A stretch of DNA of 64,000 nucleotides from Sphingosinicella sp. YJ22. GTDB taxonomy: Bacteria; Pseudomonadota; Alphaproteobacteria; Sphingomonadales; Sphingomonadaceae. A program made the translations under genes and the position numbers. The DNA lies in the NCBI RefSeq assembly GCF_011320075.1, contig NZ_JAANPA010000001.1, forward strand, positions 124,001 to 188,000, written 5' to 3'. The notes under the pieces were generated by a model. The model was given only the letters and a program-made list of their open reading frames with translations. It was not told where the DNA came from and did no database searches. The stretch's first letter is position 1. Each line of letters begins with the position of its first letter. Shown here piece after piece: positions 33,436 through 42,799 of this stretch.

Positions 33436-34362
33436 TTGGATCTCAACGGGAGCAAGTCGGCGATTCAAAAGATCGGATCAGCCGATAGCCTCGACCGCGC
33501 CCCGAGCATCTATGCCGCAGCGGAAGCCAAGGCGGAGGCGCTCGCGCTCGACGTGATCCGCGCGCGGTTCGAGAGCGGCCGCGTCCCCGATCACATGCAT
33601 TACCACAATAGCGAGCATACCGCCGGCGTGATCAACCGCGCCCGTGCGATCGGAATCGCTATCGACATGTCGGACCGCGACCTGCTGCTGCTGGTGATCG
33701 CCGCGGCGTTCCACGACGTCGTCCAATATTGGTCGCCGGAGCATCGCGACGACGGCTCGGTCTATCGCCGCCGCCACGCCGGCCGCAACGAGGTCGCCAG
33801 CGCCTATGAGGCGATCGAGGCGATGACCGAGCTCGATGTCGACTTCCAGCCCGAGGAGCAGGGCATCGTCGCGTCGGCGATCATCGGCACGATCCCCGGC
33901 TGGGACCATGAGTGCGCGACCGTCGTACAGCCTTTCCTGGTCGAGCATGGCGTCGTGCGCGCCCTGGCGCTGGCGGACATCGGCTCCTCGGGCATGGACC
34001 CGGCCATGTACCGGCTCGACGGGCCGAACCTGTTTGCCGAGGAGAATCTCGACATCATGACCGCGCTTGCGCGGGCGCGGCGCGGCAGCGACATCGCCGA
34101 AGCCGATCAGGACGACTATCGCGGACGCTACGTCGCCTGGCTGAGGATTCAGCCGGAATTCGCCCGCGGCCGCCGCGAATGCCTCGCCAATGGCGAGCTC
34201 GACGGCCTGGACGAGGAGCATCAGGCGCGGGTCGAGGCGCTGTTCTGCCATTTCGACGAGTCGATCGCCGCCGCCGAAGCCGCCGCGCTCGACGCCGAGA
34301 CACTTCCCTTCGTCCAGCTGATGCGCCAGCTCGATCCGGACGCTTTCCCGGACGAGGCCTAA
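33436..34362 (+). CDS. HD-domain phosphohydrolase-like protein
   Basis: A 308-residue soluble protein starting at TTG, 14 bp after the decaheme gene. The HD metal site is visible as YHNSEHTAGV, then AAAFHDVVQYW (HD pair) and a later ALADIG aspartate. HD proteins cleave phosphate esters, including cyclic nucleotides and (p)ppGpp. As the last gene of an operon whose first product has two cNMP-binding domains, a phosphodiesterase role is attractive but not shown. No standard HD-GYP or RelA/SpoT motif is present. Confidence 0.75.
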   Translation: MDLNGSKSAIQKIGSADSLDRAPSIYAAAEAKAEALALDVIRARFESGRVPDHMHYHNSEHTAGVINRARAIGIAIDMSDRDLLLLVIAAAFHDVVQYWSPEHRDDGSVYRRRHAGRNEVASAYEAIEAMTELDVDFQPEEQGIVASAIIGTIPGWDHECATVVQPFLVEHGVVRALALADIGSSGMDPAMYRLDGPNLFAEENLDIMTALARARRGSDIAEADQDDYRGRYVAWLRIQPEFARGRRECLANGELDGLDEEHQARVEALFCHFDESIAAAEAAALDAETLPFVQLMRQLDPDAFPDEA

Positions 34363-34372
34363 GCCCCTCCCG

Positions 34373-37300
34373 TCAATTCCGCCGCGTCGCCTCGACCCAG
34401 TCGGCCATGCTGCCGGTGTCGTCGACTTGGTAGAGCCGGCCGGTGCTCGCCGCACGGCCGCGGCTGACGAACAGCTGCTCCATCTCCGCCCGGTTGAACG
34501 GACGCGAGCCGAGGCGCCCGAACACCGCCATCTGGTGACCGGTCTCGTCGACGCCGCGGTCGCGGTCGAGCCCCTTCGACAGCGCCAGGGCCGGCGAGGG
34601 CGTCCGCGCCCAGGCGATCAGCTCGGGCGCCGGCCGCGGCGAGAAGCCGTAGAGCGCCGGCTGGCTCTCCGGCGAAGTTAGCTGGATGACGCGCACTCCG
34701 TTTCGTCCGTCCGCGACATAGGCGAACAGCGACGCGTTGGTCGACGCGACGATGACGTCCTCGACATCGTTGAGCAGCTGCCCGTGCTGGCCGGTGAAGA
34801 AGACAGGCGGCTGTGGGGCGTCGGGGCGGGTGATGTTGATGATCGCCAGGCCCTGATGCTTGGCGGCGACATAGGCGTAGGTGCGGGCGAGATAGATGCG
34901 CTGGGCGTTTTCCAGCCGCACCGTGCCGCTCGCCACCGGCTCCGGACGCGCCATGTCGGTGACGTCGAACAGCTTAAGCCCCTCGGCGTCGGTGACCCAG
35001 AGGTAGCGGAACTGCACCGCCGAGGCGCGCGCGTCGGTAAGCGGCAGGGTCGCCGTCACGCGCGGCTGAAGCGGATTGTCGAGGTCGAGCACGACGAGGC
35101 CGGAGGCGGTCGTGACGTAGGCGTAGGTGCCCGCCAGTGTGATGTGCCGGGCGCCGGCGAGGACTCCATTCTCGTTCCACGCGGTGGCGCCATTGGCGAA
35201 GCGGGTGCGCTCGAGGAAATTGTTGCGGGGCTCGCCGTCGGCCATGGTGCGGACGTCGACGAGGATCAGGCCCTCCTCGGAATCGGTCACCACCGCATAA
35301 TTGTAGATCGGGTGGAAGCGCTGCTCCTGGTTTTCCTCGAGCAACGAAACCGTGGTGCCGTCCGCATTCGCCCGAACCGTTTGAGCCATGCGCTCGTTGC
35401 GCTGCGGATCGATCGGCTGGTTGGTTGCGAGCGCCATGCAGGTCGCGTTGCGGCTAGGCACGCGCGTGTTGTGTCCGAGCGGCGAGAAGGGCGCGGTGAC
35501 GATGCGCTCGGAGGTTCCCTTGTTGCCGATATTGGCGATGTCATAGACCTGGAAGCCGCCGCGGCCTTCGGCGACGAACATATATTCGCCGCGCATCTGC
35601 AAGCAGCGCACCGCGCCCCCGGTGCCCTGGTGGATGTTGGCGAATTCCTCGTTGTGCTGGGTCTCGCCCGACAGGTTGCGGTCGAGGCGGTTGCCGCGTT
35701 CCCAATTGATCAGCTGGCGGCCGTTGCGCTCGACATGGAGGCGGTAGAAATCGGGATAGGCGAAGCGGTGGAGATAGGAGCCGATCACCGCCTGCGGCTC
35801 TTCCCACTCGGTCACGCGGGTCGCCTGGAAGCCGCCCTCGAGCCCCGCCCAATTGTGCAGGCCGACGAAGTTCACGAAGTTCGTGCCGTGCAGCAGCAGC
35901 TGCGCCATGATCGCATTGTTGTCGTTGTTCTGGCTGACATGGCAGTCGGAGCAGGTCTTGGTCTCGGTGCGCCGCACGGTGTGCGGGAAATGCGGCGCGA
36001 ACGCCTGTGACGAGTATCCGGACGCCGCGATCGGCGGCTGCTGGATGTAGATTCGCTCGCGGTTGAGATTGGTCGACGACAGGATCAACGCCGATGTCGA
36101 GCGGATCGGCGCGACGATTCCGCGGGGCTCGCCGTTCGGTCCCGGCTCGCCGACCTTGGTGGTCTGGTGGCGGCCGAGCTGGAACATCTCGTCGCGCGCC
36201 ACTTGCGGATTGTAGGTCGCGAAGTTGCGGGTCTGCGCGCCTTCGAAATGGTGCATCGAGGTGCGGAAGTTCGCCTCGATCGGCAAGTGGCAGCCGGCGC
36301 AGCTCGTCGTCCACGACAGGTGGCAGGTGAAGCAGGCCATGTCGCCTTCGGGGTGGGCGAGGTCGTTGTCGGGCACGCCTTCGCCGAATGGGGCATGGCC
36401 GTCGGTGCGGTCGGCGCTGCTCGCGCTCATCAGCTTGGAGCGCGCCGAGCGCATGCTGAAGCAGGGACCGGTGGTGCGGGGCTCTTCCCATTCCTCCGGG
36501 CAGCGGGCGTCGCGCAACGTGCCGTCGACGCTGTCGCGTACCTGGCTGACGACCCAGAACAGGTTCGGGTCGACGATCGAACGCTGGATCAGCACCTGGC
36601 GATTGTCGGGGCAGGTCAGCTGGCGCGGAAGGATCTGCTCGCCGCGCTCGATCGCGTCGGCGACCATCTGCTGGGCCTGGCCGCACTCCATCCACTCGAA
36701 GCGGCGGCGGCCGTCCTCGTTGCGGATCAGCTCGAGATTGCGTCCGCGCGGCGGCGCCGCCACGTTGGACGTGCGCAGATTGGCATAGTCGCGCGCGGTG
36801 CCGTGGCAGTCGCGGCAGCCGATCTCGATGGCGTTGGCGACCTCGCCGTAGAGGAAGCCGTTGCCGTGCGCGTCCTGGGCGAAATGGCAGTCGGCGCATT
36901 GCAGGCCGACCTCGGCATGGATGTCCATCATGTGGACGGCGCGGCCGTTATTGTTGCCGACCTCGGGGAACAGCGTCTCGCCGCTGCGCTGGAACACCTC
37001 GCGGCGCTGGATCTCCTCCGCGCTGGCAAGGCGGCCGTCGGCGCCGGTCACGTCGATGCGCTCGCCGCGCACGTCGACGAGATTGCCCTCGCGGTCACGG
37101 CGGAAGATGCCGCGGAAGTTCCAGCCGTGGCCGTGATAATCGGCGAATTGGGTCATCCGCGCGCGCGGATTGATCTGCTCATAGACCTCGCGCAGGAAGT
37201 CGACGTCGCCCCACAGGCCGCGCGGCGCGGCGGCCTCCGGGTTGCGGTCGAGGATCTCGAATGTCTGGCTGGCGCTCGGATAGCGCTGCTGCCGGTAGGT

Positions 37301-38884
37301 TTCGCGCCACCGCTCCTGTTGCTCAGCGGTCAAGCCTTCCGGCATCTGCAGCCGGTTCTCCGGCCCGGGCCACATGAGGTCGGCGTCGGCCTCATAGTCC
37401 CACATCGTGTAGCCGAGATAGCTGTTCAGGAAGATATTGGGCTGGTGCATGTGGCAGGTCATGCACTGGGCGGTCGGAATGGCGCGGGTGAAGACGTGGC
37501 GCACCGGGTGGCCGCGCTCGCGCATGGTCGCGTGGTTGGCGTCGGCCGGAGCCGCGCCGGTTGCGTCGCCGGAATCGCCATGATCCTCGCCATGCGCCTC
37601 CGCCGGTGGCGATGCCTCGGCGCTCTCGCCACAGGTCGTCGACAGGGGTGAGCCGGCTGCGCGCTGCCCGGTCACCGGGAGAGGCGCCTCGCGGCGATGC
37701 TTCTCGGTGTGGGCGTCGTGCTGGGCGAGGTTGCGGATGGTCGGGTCGCAGGTCTGGGTCTGACCGTCGCGGCCATATTGGGCATAGGTCAGGCTGTGCT
37801 GCGGCTGGCGGTCGTTGGCGTAGATGACGTGGCAGCCGGCGCAGCCCGAATGACGGTAGTCGCCCGGCTGGTCGTTGGTGCCCATGAACCACATGTACGG
37901 GTCGTTGAGGCGCGTCTTGTGGATGTTGAGCACCGCGATGGCGACGCGCAGGCCGGTGCCGGGGCCGCGGTTCGACTGGCGGATGTCGGGCCGGCCGGGC
38001 TCCTCGAGGCGCTGGATCGACCCGCTCGGATTGGGCAGGCCGATCTCGGCGAACTGGGTGCCGATGTTGCGCCCGCCGCGCTCGAACACGCGGAACACGT
38101 CGGCGGGCGGAAAGACGTGCCAGGTCGGGAGCGGATAGAGCGCGCCGAGCACGCCTCGGGCGCGCTGCTCGGCGGTCGGCTGGCCGTTCGGCGGCGACAC
38201 GATTACGGCGTTCTGGCCGGTGCGGGTATAGGCCTCGCCGGTGATGTAATTCTTGTAGGGCAGGATGCCGTTATTGTAGGCGCCGCCGCCCCACAGCATC
38301 GCGCCCGTCGCCATCAGCGACCGCTCCGCGGCCTCGATGATCTCGATATGGCAGGCGCCGCAGCTTTCGCGCACCACGCGATAGTCGGCGGGATTGACGA
38401 AGCGGACGAATTCCGGCGCCTCGATATTGAGCAGGGTGTAGCTGCGCGCCGGATTGGCGCTCGACGGCCAGTGCCAGCCGCCCGGATAGCGCGGCAGCAC
38501 ATGGGCCTGGTCGCGCGCGGCGACGTAGCGCGGATCGTCATGCGCCAGGTTCGGATCGCCGGCGATGCGCGGGTTGCCGCCATGGCAGTCGGTGCAGCCG
38601 AGCACCACGGCGGGCGAGCGGTGCATGGTGTGGGCGTCGCTGTCGTAGTGGCACGACATGCAGCCGCTGGTGCGCGCCTCGCCGCTCTTGGCGCGGGCGG
38701 CGGCCCAATCCTGGGTGCGCGGGGCAGGGGCGGCGCGGACCAGGCTGTAGTCGCGCACGACCGGCTTTTCCTTCTCCGCCGCGCCGACATAGGTCGCGCC
38801 GAACACGGCCGACGCGACGACGACCGCCGCCGCCATCGCGAACTTGCCGAACCGTGCTGCGATCGTCGCCCCCATCGTGCTCAT
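34373..38884 (-). CDS. Giant exported decaheme cytochrome c with C-terminal LVIVD-type beta-propeller
   Basis: A 1503-residue protein with a signal peptide (AMAAAVVVASAVFGATYVGA). Ten CxxCH sites lie between C75 and C978: CMSCH, CTDCH, CGACH, CAGCH, CMTCH, CADCH, CRDCH, CFTCH, CAGCH and CSDCH. An acidic/histidine-rich insert sits at ~430-460. From ~1110 to ~1430 there are six repeats of the type YxYVAxxxGLxVxDI (e.g. YAYVTTASGLVVLDLDNPLQ, YLWVTDAEGLKLFDVTDMAR), resembling LVIVD repeats of surface proteins. The start follows the beta-barrel stop by one base. Probably the outer-membrane or surface electron-transfer component partnered with the barrel; location is inferred. Confidence 0.85.
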   Translation of the reverse strand: MSTMGATIAARFGKFAMAAAVVVASAVFGATYVGAAEKEKPVVRDYSLVRAAPAPRTQDWAAARAKSGEARTSGCMSCHYDSDAHTMHRSPAVVLGCTDCHGGNPRIAGDPNLAHDDPRYVAARDQAHVLPRYPGGWHWPSSANPARSYTLLNIEAPEFVRFVNPADYRVVRESCGACHIEIIEAAERSLMATGAMLWGGGAYNNGILPYKNYITGEAYTRTGQNAVIVSPPNGQPTAEQRARGVLGALYPLPTWHVFPPADVFRVFERGGRNIGTQFAEIGLPNPSGSIQRLEEPGRPDIRQSNRGPGTGLRVAIAVLNIHKTRLNDPYMWFMGTNDQPGDYRHSGCAGCHVIYANDRQPQHSLTYAQYGRDGQTQTCDPTIRNLAQHDAHTEKHRREAPLPVTGQRAAGSPLSTTCGESAEASPPAEAHGEDHGDSGDATGAAPADANHATMRERGHPVRHVFTRAIPTAQCMTCHMHQPNIFLNSYLGYTMWDYEADADLMWPGPENRLQMPEGLTAEQQERWRETYRQQRYPSASQTFEILDRNPEAAAPRGLWGDVDFLREVYEQINPRARMTQFADYHGHGWNFRGIFRRDREGNLVDVRGERIDVTGADGRLASAEEIQRREVFQRSGETLFPEVGNNNGRAVHMMDIHAEVGLQCADCHFAQDAHGNGFLYGEVANAIEIGCRDCHGTARDYANLRTSNVAAPPRGRNLELIRNEDGRRRFEWMECGQAQQMVADAIERGEQILPRQLTCPDNRQVLIQRSIVDPNLFWVVSQVRDSVDGTLRDARCPEEWEEPRTTGPCFSMRSARSKLMSASSADRTDGHAPFGEGVPDNDLAHPEGDMACFTCHLSWTTSCAGCHLPIEANFRTSMHHFEGAQTRNFATYNPQVARDEMFQLGRHQTTKVGEPGPNGEPRGIVAPIRSTSALILSSTNLNRERIYIQQPPIAASGYSSQAFAPHFPHTVRRTETKTCSDCHVSQNNDNNAIMAQLLLHGTNFVNFVGLHNWAGLEGGFQATRVTEWEEPQAVIGSYLHRFAYPDFYRLHVERNGRQLINWERGNRLDRNLSGETQHNEEFANIHQGTGGAVRCLQMRGEYMFVAEGRGGFQVYDIANIGNKGTSERIVTAPFSPLGHNTRVPSRNATCMALATNQPIDPQRNERMAQTVRANADGTTVSLLEENQEQRFHPIYNYAVVTDSEEGLILVDVRTMADGEPRNNFLERTRFANGATAWNENGVLAGARHITLAGTYAYVTTASGLVVLDLDNPLQPRVTATLPLTDARASAVQFRYLWVTDAEGLKLFDVTDMARPEPVASGTVRLENAQRIYLARTYAYVAAKHQGLAIINITRPDAPQPPVFFTGQHGQLLNDVEDVIVASTNASLFAYVADGRNGVRVIQLTSPESQPALYGFSPRPAPELIAWARTPSPALALSKGLDRDRGVDETGHQMAVFGRLGSRPFNRAEMEQLFVSRGRAASTGRLYQVDDTGSMADWVEATRRN

Positions 38885-38885
38885 C

Positions 38886-40835
38886 TCAATAAGTCAGGAT
38901 CGCGTTCAACAGGATCGAATAATAGAAATCGTGGCGGCCCTCATTGGTGAAGAGATCGTTGAAGCCCGCCGTCGGGATCAGGGCCGCGGCGGACGCGCGG
39001 AACACGAGGTTCTGGTTGAAGTTCGGCCGGTAGATCGCCGCCGCGGAGATATCGAAGCCGATCTCGTTGGGGATGGTGCCCTCGACGCGAAGCGCCTCGA
39101 GCACCTCGGTGCGGTGGAACCATAGGTGATTGACGTTGCCCGACAGGCGGAAGTCCGGGGTGATGTCGAGGTCGGCGCCGACGCCGAGCAGCAGGGTGCC
39201 GGGGTTGACGAAGTTCGACTGGCCTTCCTCCTTGGACGAGCGGAGGTTGGCGAGGATGCCGTTGCGGCCGTTGAGCGACACCGCGCGCGCGCCGCCGGCA
39301 AACGGAATGGTCTGGCGGATCCAGTAGCTGGTGTCGGCGCCGGCGAAGATCGGGTTTTCGAAGATCGCGTCGTAGCCGGCATGGGTGTCGTTATAGGGAT
39401 CGCCGTCGCCGCTCGAGATCATCGCGGCGCCGCGCAGGCGGATCCAGTTGAAGTCGTAGCTCGGCTCGAACGCGGCGAAGTAGCCGCTGATGTCGGCGGG
39501 GCGGCCGGTGAAGACGTTGTGCTGCTCCCAGCCGAACACATAGGAGAGCGACGCGGACAGGTTGATGCGGCCGATGCGGCCGTCGGCATTGTAGCCGAGA
39601 TAGACGGCGTCGTAATTGCGGCCCCTCAGATCGCCGAACAGGGCCGGCCGCACCGGGAAGCCGTTGTCGTCGATATGGATGTCCTGGCCTTCGCGGTTGA
39701 TGTTCCAGGTGAGGCTCGCTTCGCTGGTCAGGCCGACGACCGGCAGGTCCTGGCGGAAGACGTTGGCGTGGATGATCCAGTCGTTGCGCGGGCTCGCGGT
39801 GACGTCGTTGAGGCCGGAATTGGTGTCTTTCTCCAGCCGCCACACGCCGATCAGATTGTACTGCCAGCGATTATTGTCGCGGTTGCCGAACAGGCGCACG
39901 GCGAGGTTCTGGTCGTTGAACAGGAAGCCGCGGAAATCGAACTGGAGCGGCTGGATGCCGACGCGGATCGAGTCGAAGTCGTAGCGGTCGGAGACGTCGC
40001 GGAAGTGATAGTCGATGAAGGCTTCCTGGACGCCGATCCAGGTGTCGAGGCGGCTGGTGCCGCGCGACGGCTCGACGAACAGCACGCGCCGCTCTGAGAC
40101 GTCGACATAGTTCATCTGGGCCGCCAGCGTCAGTCGATACTCGACGGTCGGCGGGCGGTAGGCGGTGTTGCCCTTGATCAGCGCGGCGCTGAGGATGACG
40201 GTCTGCGCGGCGACGAGGCTGTCGCCGATCCCGAACACGTCGACGCTGCCCGGCCGGTCGGTCGTCTGGACTCCGACCGGGATCGGGAAGGAGCGCGGCT
40301 CAAGCACCGTGTCGGAGATGGCGCTGCCGACGAAGAACCAATCGTCGCCGCCGAGGCCGAGACTGTCGAACACGCGGCAGCCGAGTGTGCGGCGATGGCG
40401 TTCGCCAACCTCGTCCTGCTGGTCGCGCAGCGCCGGCGTGCAGATCGGCCGGTCGCCCTTCAACGTGTTCTGGTTGTAGGGATCGAGATAATTCTCGCGG
40501 GCGAAGCCGAGGTCGCCGACGCCCCTGATGCGCAACGAGTCGATGAGCCGCCAGCGGTCCGGGATCGGGATATGGTCGGTGGGATAGGCTTCCGGCGGCG
40601 GCGAGCGGATCGCGCCGGGATTGACCTGCTCGACCGGCGGCTCGAGCGCTTCCTGCGGCACGCCCGGGCGGCGGCGCTGGTCCTCGCCAAGCCCTTCCGT
40701 GTTGGCGGGCGGTTCGACCTCGGGCGGCTGCCCGGCCTGGCCGGCGGGCGCGGGCTGCGACGCATTCTGCTCCTCCGCGACCGGCGGCTGCATCATCGAC
40801 GCGACGAGCGCGATGAGGGAGGAGCCCAGCGTCAT
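38886..40835 (-). CDS. Outer-membrane beta-barrel protein (putative cytochrome-conduit porin)
   Basis: A 649-residue exported protein with a short hydrophobic N-terminus (SLIALVASMM), a proline/glutamate-rich linker (~18-70), then alternating aromatic/polar strands to a typical barrel C-terminus (…YYSILLNAILTY). Strand-like stretches include YRLTLAAQMNYVDV, QYNLIGVWRLEKDTN and INLSASLSYVFGWEQH. I do not recognise a named family. Position between a tandem heme-binding-type lipoprotein and a decaheme cytochrome is that of the barrel in porin-cytochrome complexes (MtrB/PioB role), though no sequence link to MtrB (e.g. N-terminal CxxC) is seen. Start overlaps the previous stop (ATGA). Confidence 0.75.
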   Translation of the reverse strand: MTLGSSLIALVASMMQPPVAEEQNASQPAPAGQAGQPPEVEPPANTEGLGEDQRRRPGVPQEALEPPVEQVNPGAIRSPPPEAYPTDHIPIPDRWRLIDSLRIRGVGDLGFARENYLDPYNQNTLKGDRPICTPALRDQQDEVGERHRRTLGCRVFDSLGLGGDDWFFVGSAISDTVLEPRSFPIPVGVQTTDRPGSVDVFGIGDSLVAAQTVILSAALIKGNTAYRPPTVEYRLTLAAQMNYVDVSERRVLFVEPSRGTSRLDTWIGVQEAFIDYHFRDVSDRYDFDSIRVGIQPLQFDFRGFLFNDQNLAVRLFGNRDNNRWQYNLIGVWRLEKDTNSGLNDVTASPRNDWIIHANVFRQDLPVVGLTSEASLTWNINREGQDIHIDDNGFPVRPALFGDLRGRNYDAVYLGYNADGRIGRINLSASLSYVFGWEQHNVFTGRPADISGYFAAFEPSYDFNWIRLRGAAMISSGDGDPYNDTHAGYDAIFENPIFAGADTSYWIRQTIPFAGGARAVSLNGRNGILANLRSSKEEGQSNFVNPGTLLLGVGADLDITPDFRLSGNVNHLWFHRTEVLEALRVEGTIPNEIGFDISAAAIYRPNFNQNLVFRASAAALIPTAGFNDLFTNEGRHDFYYSILLNAILTY

Positions 40836-42799
40836 TTTCCCTGGCACACATTCTGGTCGTTCGAGCCGATGAACGGCGCGAACGGACAGCTGACCCAGCG
40901 CAGGCGGACATTGATTCCCGGCACGACGATCTGGTCGGCGCGGATCGCCGGCGGTGCATTGTTGATCGAGCCGACGCGCGCGCTGGCATTGTGGAGACCG
41001 AGGAAGCTGATCATGTCGTCCTGGTCGATGCCGTCGCCCGATATGCCGATGCCGCCGACGAGGGTGCTGCCGCGATAGATCGGCACCGAGCCGGGGAAGA
41101 TCTGGATTCCGTTGGCGAGCAGCGCCGGGTTCGGGTTCTGCGTGCATTGCTGGGGCGTGTCGGGCCCCGCGCCGAGCACGAACAGCACGTGCTGGATGAC
41201 GTTGCCTTCGATCAGGGCGGATTGCAGACCGGTGGAGAAGGGGTTGAACTCCTGGACCGGTCGCGAGAACGGCCCCGGCGGGCGGCCGAGCTCGCCGTCC
41301 GGGAAATAGGGCCGCGACAGGTTGCCGTTGGCGCGGTCCGAGAAAGCGAACTGCCCGGTCAGCGCATTGGGATCGCCGAGGAACGTGCGCACGGCGCCGA
41401 CGAACATCGACACGTCGGGGTCGGGATTGCCGAGCAATTGCTGCGCGGCGATCATGCTCGAGAAGAACATCGCGGTGCGCGCCTTCTGCAGCGACACGTC
41501 GATGCCGAAGATCGGGGCGTCGGGGGAGCGGACGAGACCGAGCACAGCGCCGCTGGTGTCGACCACGCTGATCGAGACCTGGGCGCGGCTGTCGAGCGGC
41601 TGGCGGATCTGCGCGCGCGCCGCGCTCATCACCTTGAACGCTTCCTCGAGCACGGCCGTCACCTCGGCCGCGGTGAGCGACTGGGGCGTTCCCTCGGTGC
41701 CGGCGCGGATCGGGTAGCGGTTGGCGCCGCTGCCGTTTGACAGAACGAAGGCGTCGCGGTTGGAGAATTCGGCGGCGGTCGAGGCGCGGATTCCGGACGC
41801 CTCGCTGCCATAGGCCGTGCCTGGCCGCACGCCCCCGACCGCGTCGTAATAGCCGTTGACGCTGGTGAGGTTGCCGACGCTGCCGTTGATCGCGGCGAAG
41901 CCAGGCGCCGCGGCGGGATTGCTGAGCAGATCGGCGACGCCCATGTCGCTGTAGCGCAGCGACGTGCCGTCGACGGTGATCCGCTCTGCCCGGATCGCAT
42001 CCGGCGCGGCGAAGCCCTGGCTCGCGGCGACGGCGATCGCTTCCTCGTCGTCGCGGTCGACGTCGCGCACTTCCGGGTCGAAGCCGTAGAGGCCGTCGGC
42101 GAACACGCCGATGCCGCCGACGACGACGCCGTCAATGTAGAGCGGGAGGCCGCCCGGATCGGCGGACAGGCCGAGCGGCGAGCGCTTGGGGCCGATCAGT
42201 GCGGAGGGCCCGCCCAGAGCGTTGAAGCGGGCGGACAGGTCGGAGCAGGGCAGCTGGCTGAACTGGACGCCGAACAATGGGCCGCTCTCCAGCCCGCGTG
42301 CGACCGCGGAGGGCGGGAAATGCTCCTGCACGATCATGCTGGCGGTGCGCGACGAGAAGGCGTTGCCGCCCGACGACAGATAGGCGCCGGTGATCGCCTT
42401 GGCGATGGCGGCGGCGACCGCTGCGGGGACGTTGTCGAGACCGGGCCGGTTGCCGACGCCCTGGAGGTCGTGGATGCTGCCGTTGGGCCCGCGCGGCACG
42501 TCGACCTGCAGATTGGCGCCGTTCATCACGAACACGGCGAGGACGTTGCCGACCCGGTCGGTCACCGCGAAGGTGGCGCGGATGCCGCGCGCCTGCGCCT
42601 CGGCGACGCCCTGGGCGATGATCTGCTGGATGTTGGCGACGCTGAGCGCCTGCTGGGCCGGCACGGCGAACACGGTCGTCGGCGGCGGGGTTGGCGTCGG
42701 CGTGGGCGGCGGGGGAGCGGGAATCGAGCCGCCGCCACCGCCGCATGAGGTGGCGAGCAACATGGCCGCAATGGCGATCATCGATGTGGCGCGGTTCAT
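40832..42799 (-). CDS. Lipoprotein with two GlcG/HbpS-like heme-binding-type domains
   Basis: A 655-residue lipoprotein: signal with lipobox-like MLLATSC, then a glycine stretch and a proline-threonine linker (~20-43). Domain 1 (~45-300) and domain 2 (~375-600) both resemble GlcG/HbpS (DUF336): VANIQQIIAQGVAEAQARGI with TFAVTDRVGNVLAVFVM, and AQVSISVVDTSGAVLGLVRS with KARTAMFFSS. HbpS-type domains bind heme or sense iron/redox. The two domains flank a long central insert. It overlaps genes on both sides by 4 bp in the cytochrome operon, suggesting a stoichiometric partner of the barrel/cytochromes. Confidence 0.78.
   Translation of the reverse strand: MNRATSMIAIAAMLLATSCGGGGGSIPAPPPPTPTPTPPPTTVFAVPAQQALSVANIQQIIAQGVAEAQARGIRATFAVTDRVGNVLAVFVMNGANLQVDVPRGPNGSIHDLQGVGNRPGLDNVPAAVAAAIAKAITGAYLSSGGNAFSSRTASMIVQEHFPPSAVARGLESGPLFGVQFSQLPCSDLSARFNALGGPSALIGPKRSPLGLSADPGGLPLYIDGVVVGGIGVFADGLYGFDPEVRDVDRDDEEAIAVAASQGFAAPDAIRAERITVDGTSLRYSDMGVADLLSNPAAAPGFAAINGSVGNLTSVNGYYDAVGGVRPGTAYGSEASGIRASTAAEFSNRDAFVLSNGSGANRYPIRAGTEGTPQSLTAAEVTAVLEEAFKVMSAARAQIRQPLDSRAQVSISVVDTSGAVLGLVRSPDAPIFGIDVSLQKARTAMFFSSMIAAQQLLGNPDPDVSMFVGAVRTFLGDPNALTGQFAFSDRANGNLSRPYFPDGELGRPPGPFSRPVQEFNPFSTGLQSALIEGNVIQHVLFVLGAGPDTPQQCTQNPNPALLANGIQIFPGSVPIYRGSTLVGGIGISGDGIDQDDMISFLGLHNASARVGSINNAPPAIRADQIVVPGINVRLRWVSCPFAPFIGSNDQNVCQGK

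Noticed and set aside
34373-40835. Naming the barrel/decaheme pair mtrB/mtrA or pioB/pioA
   Set aside because: Only the arrangement is similar. The barrel shows no MtrB-type CxxC and the cytochrome is far larger than MtrA with a propeller domain, so a gene symbol would be unsupported.
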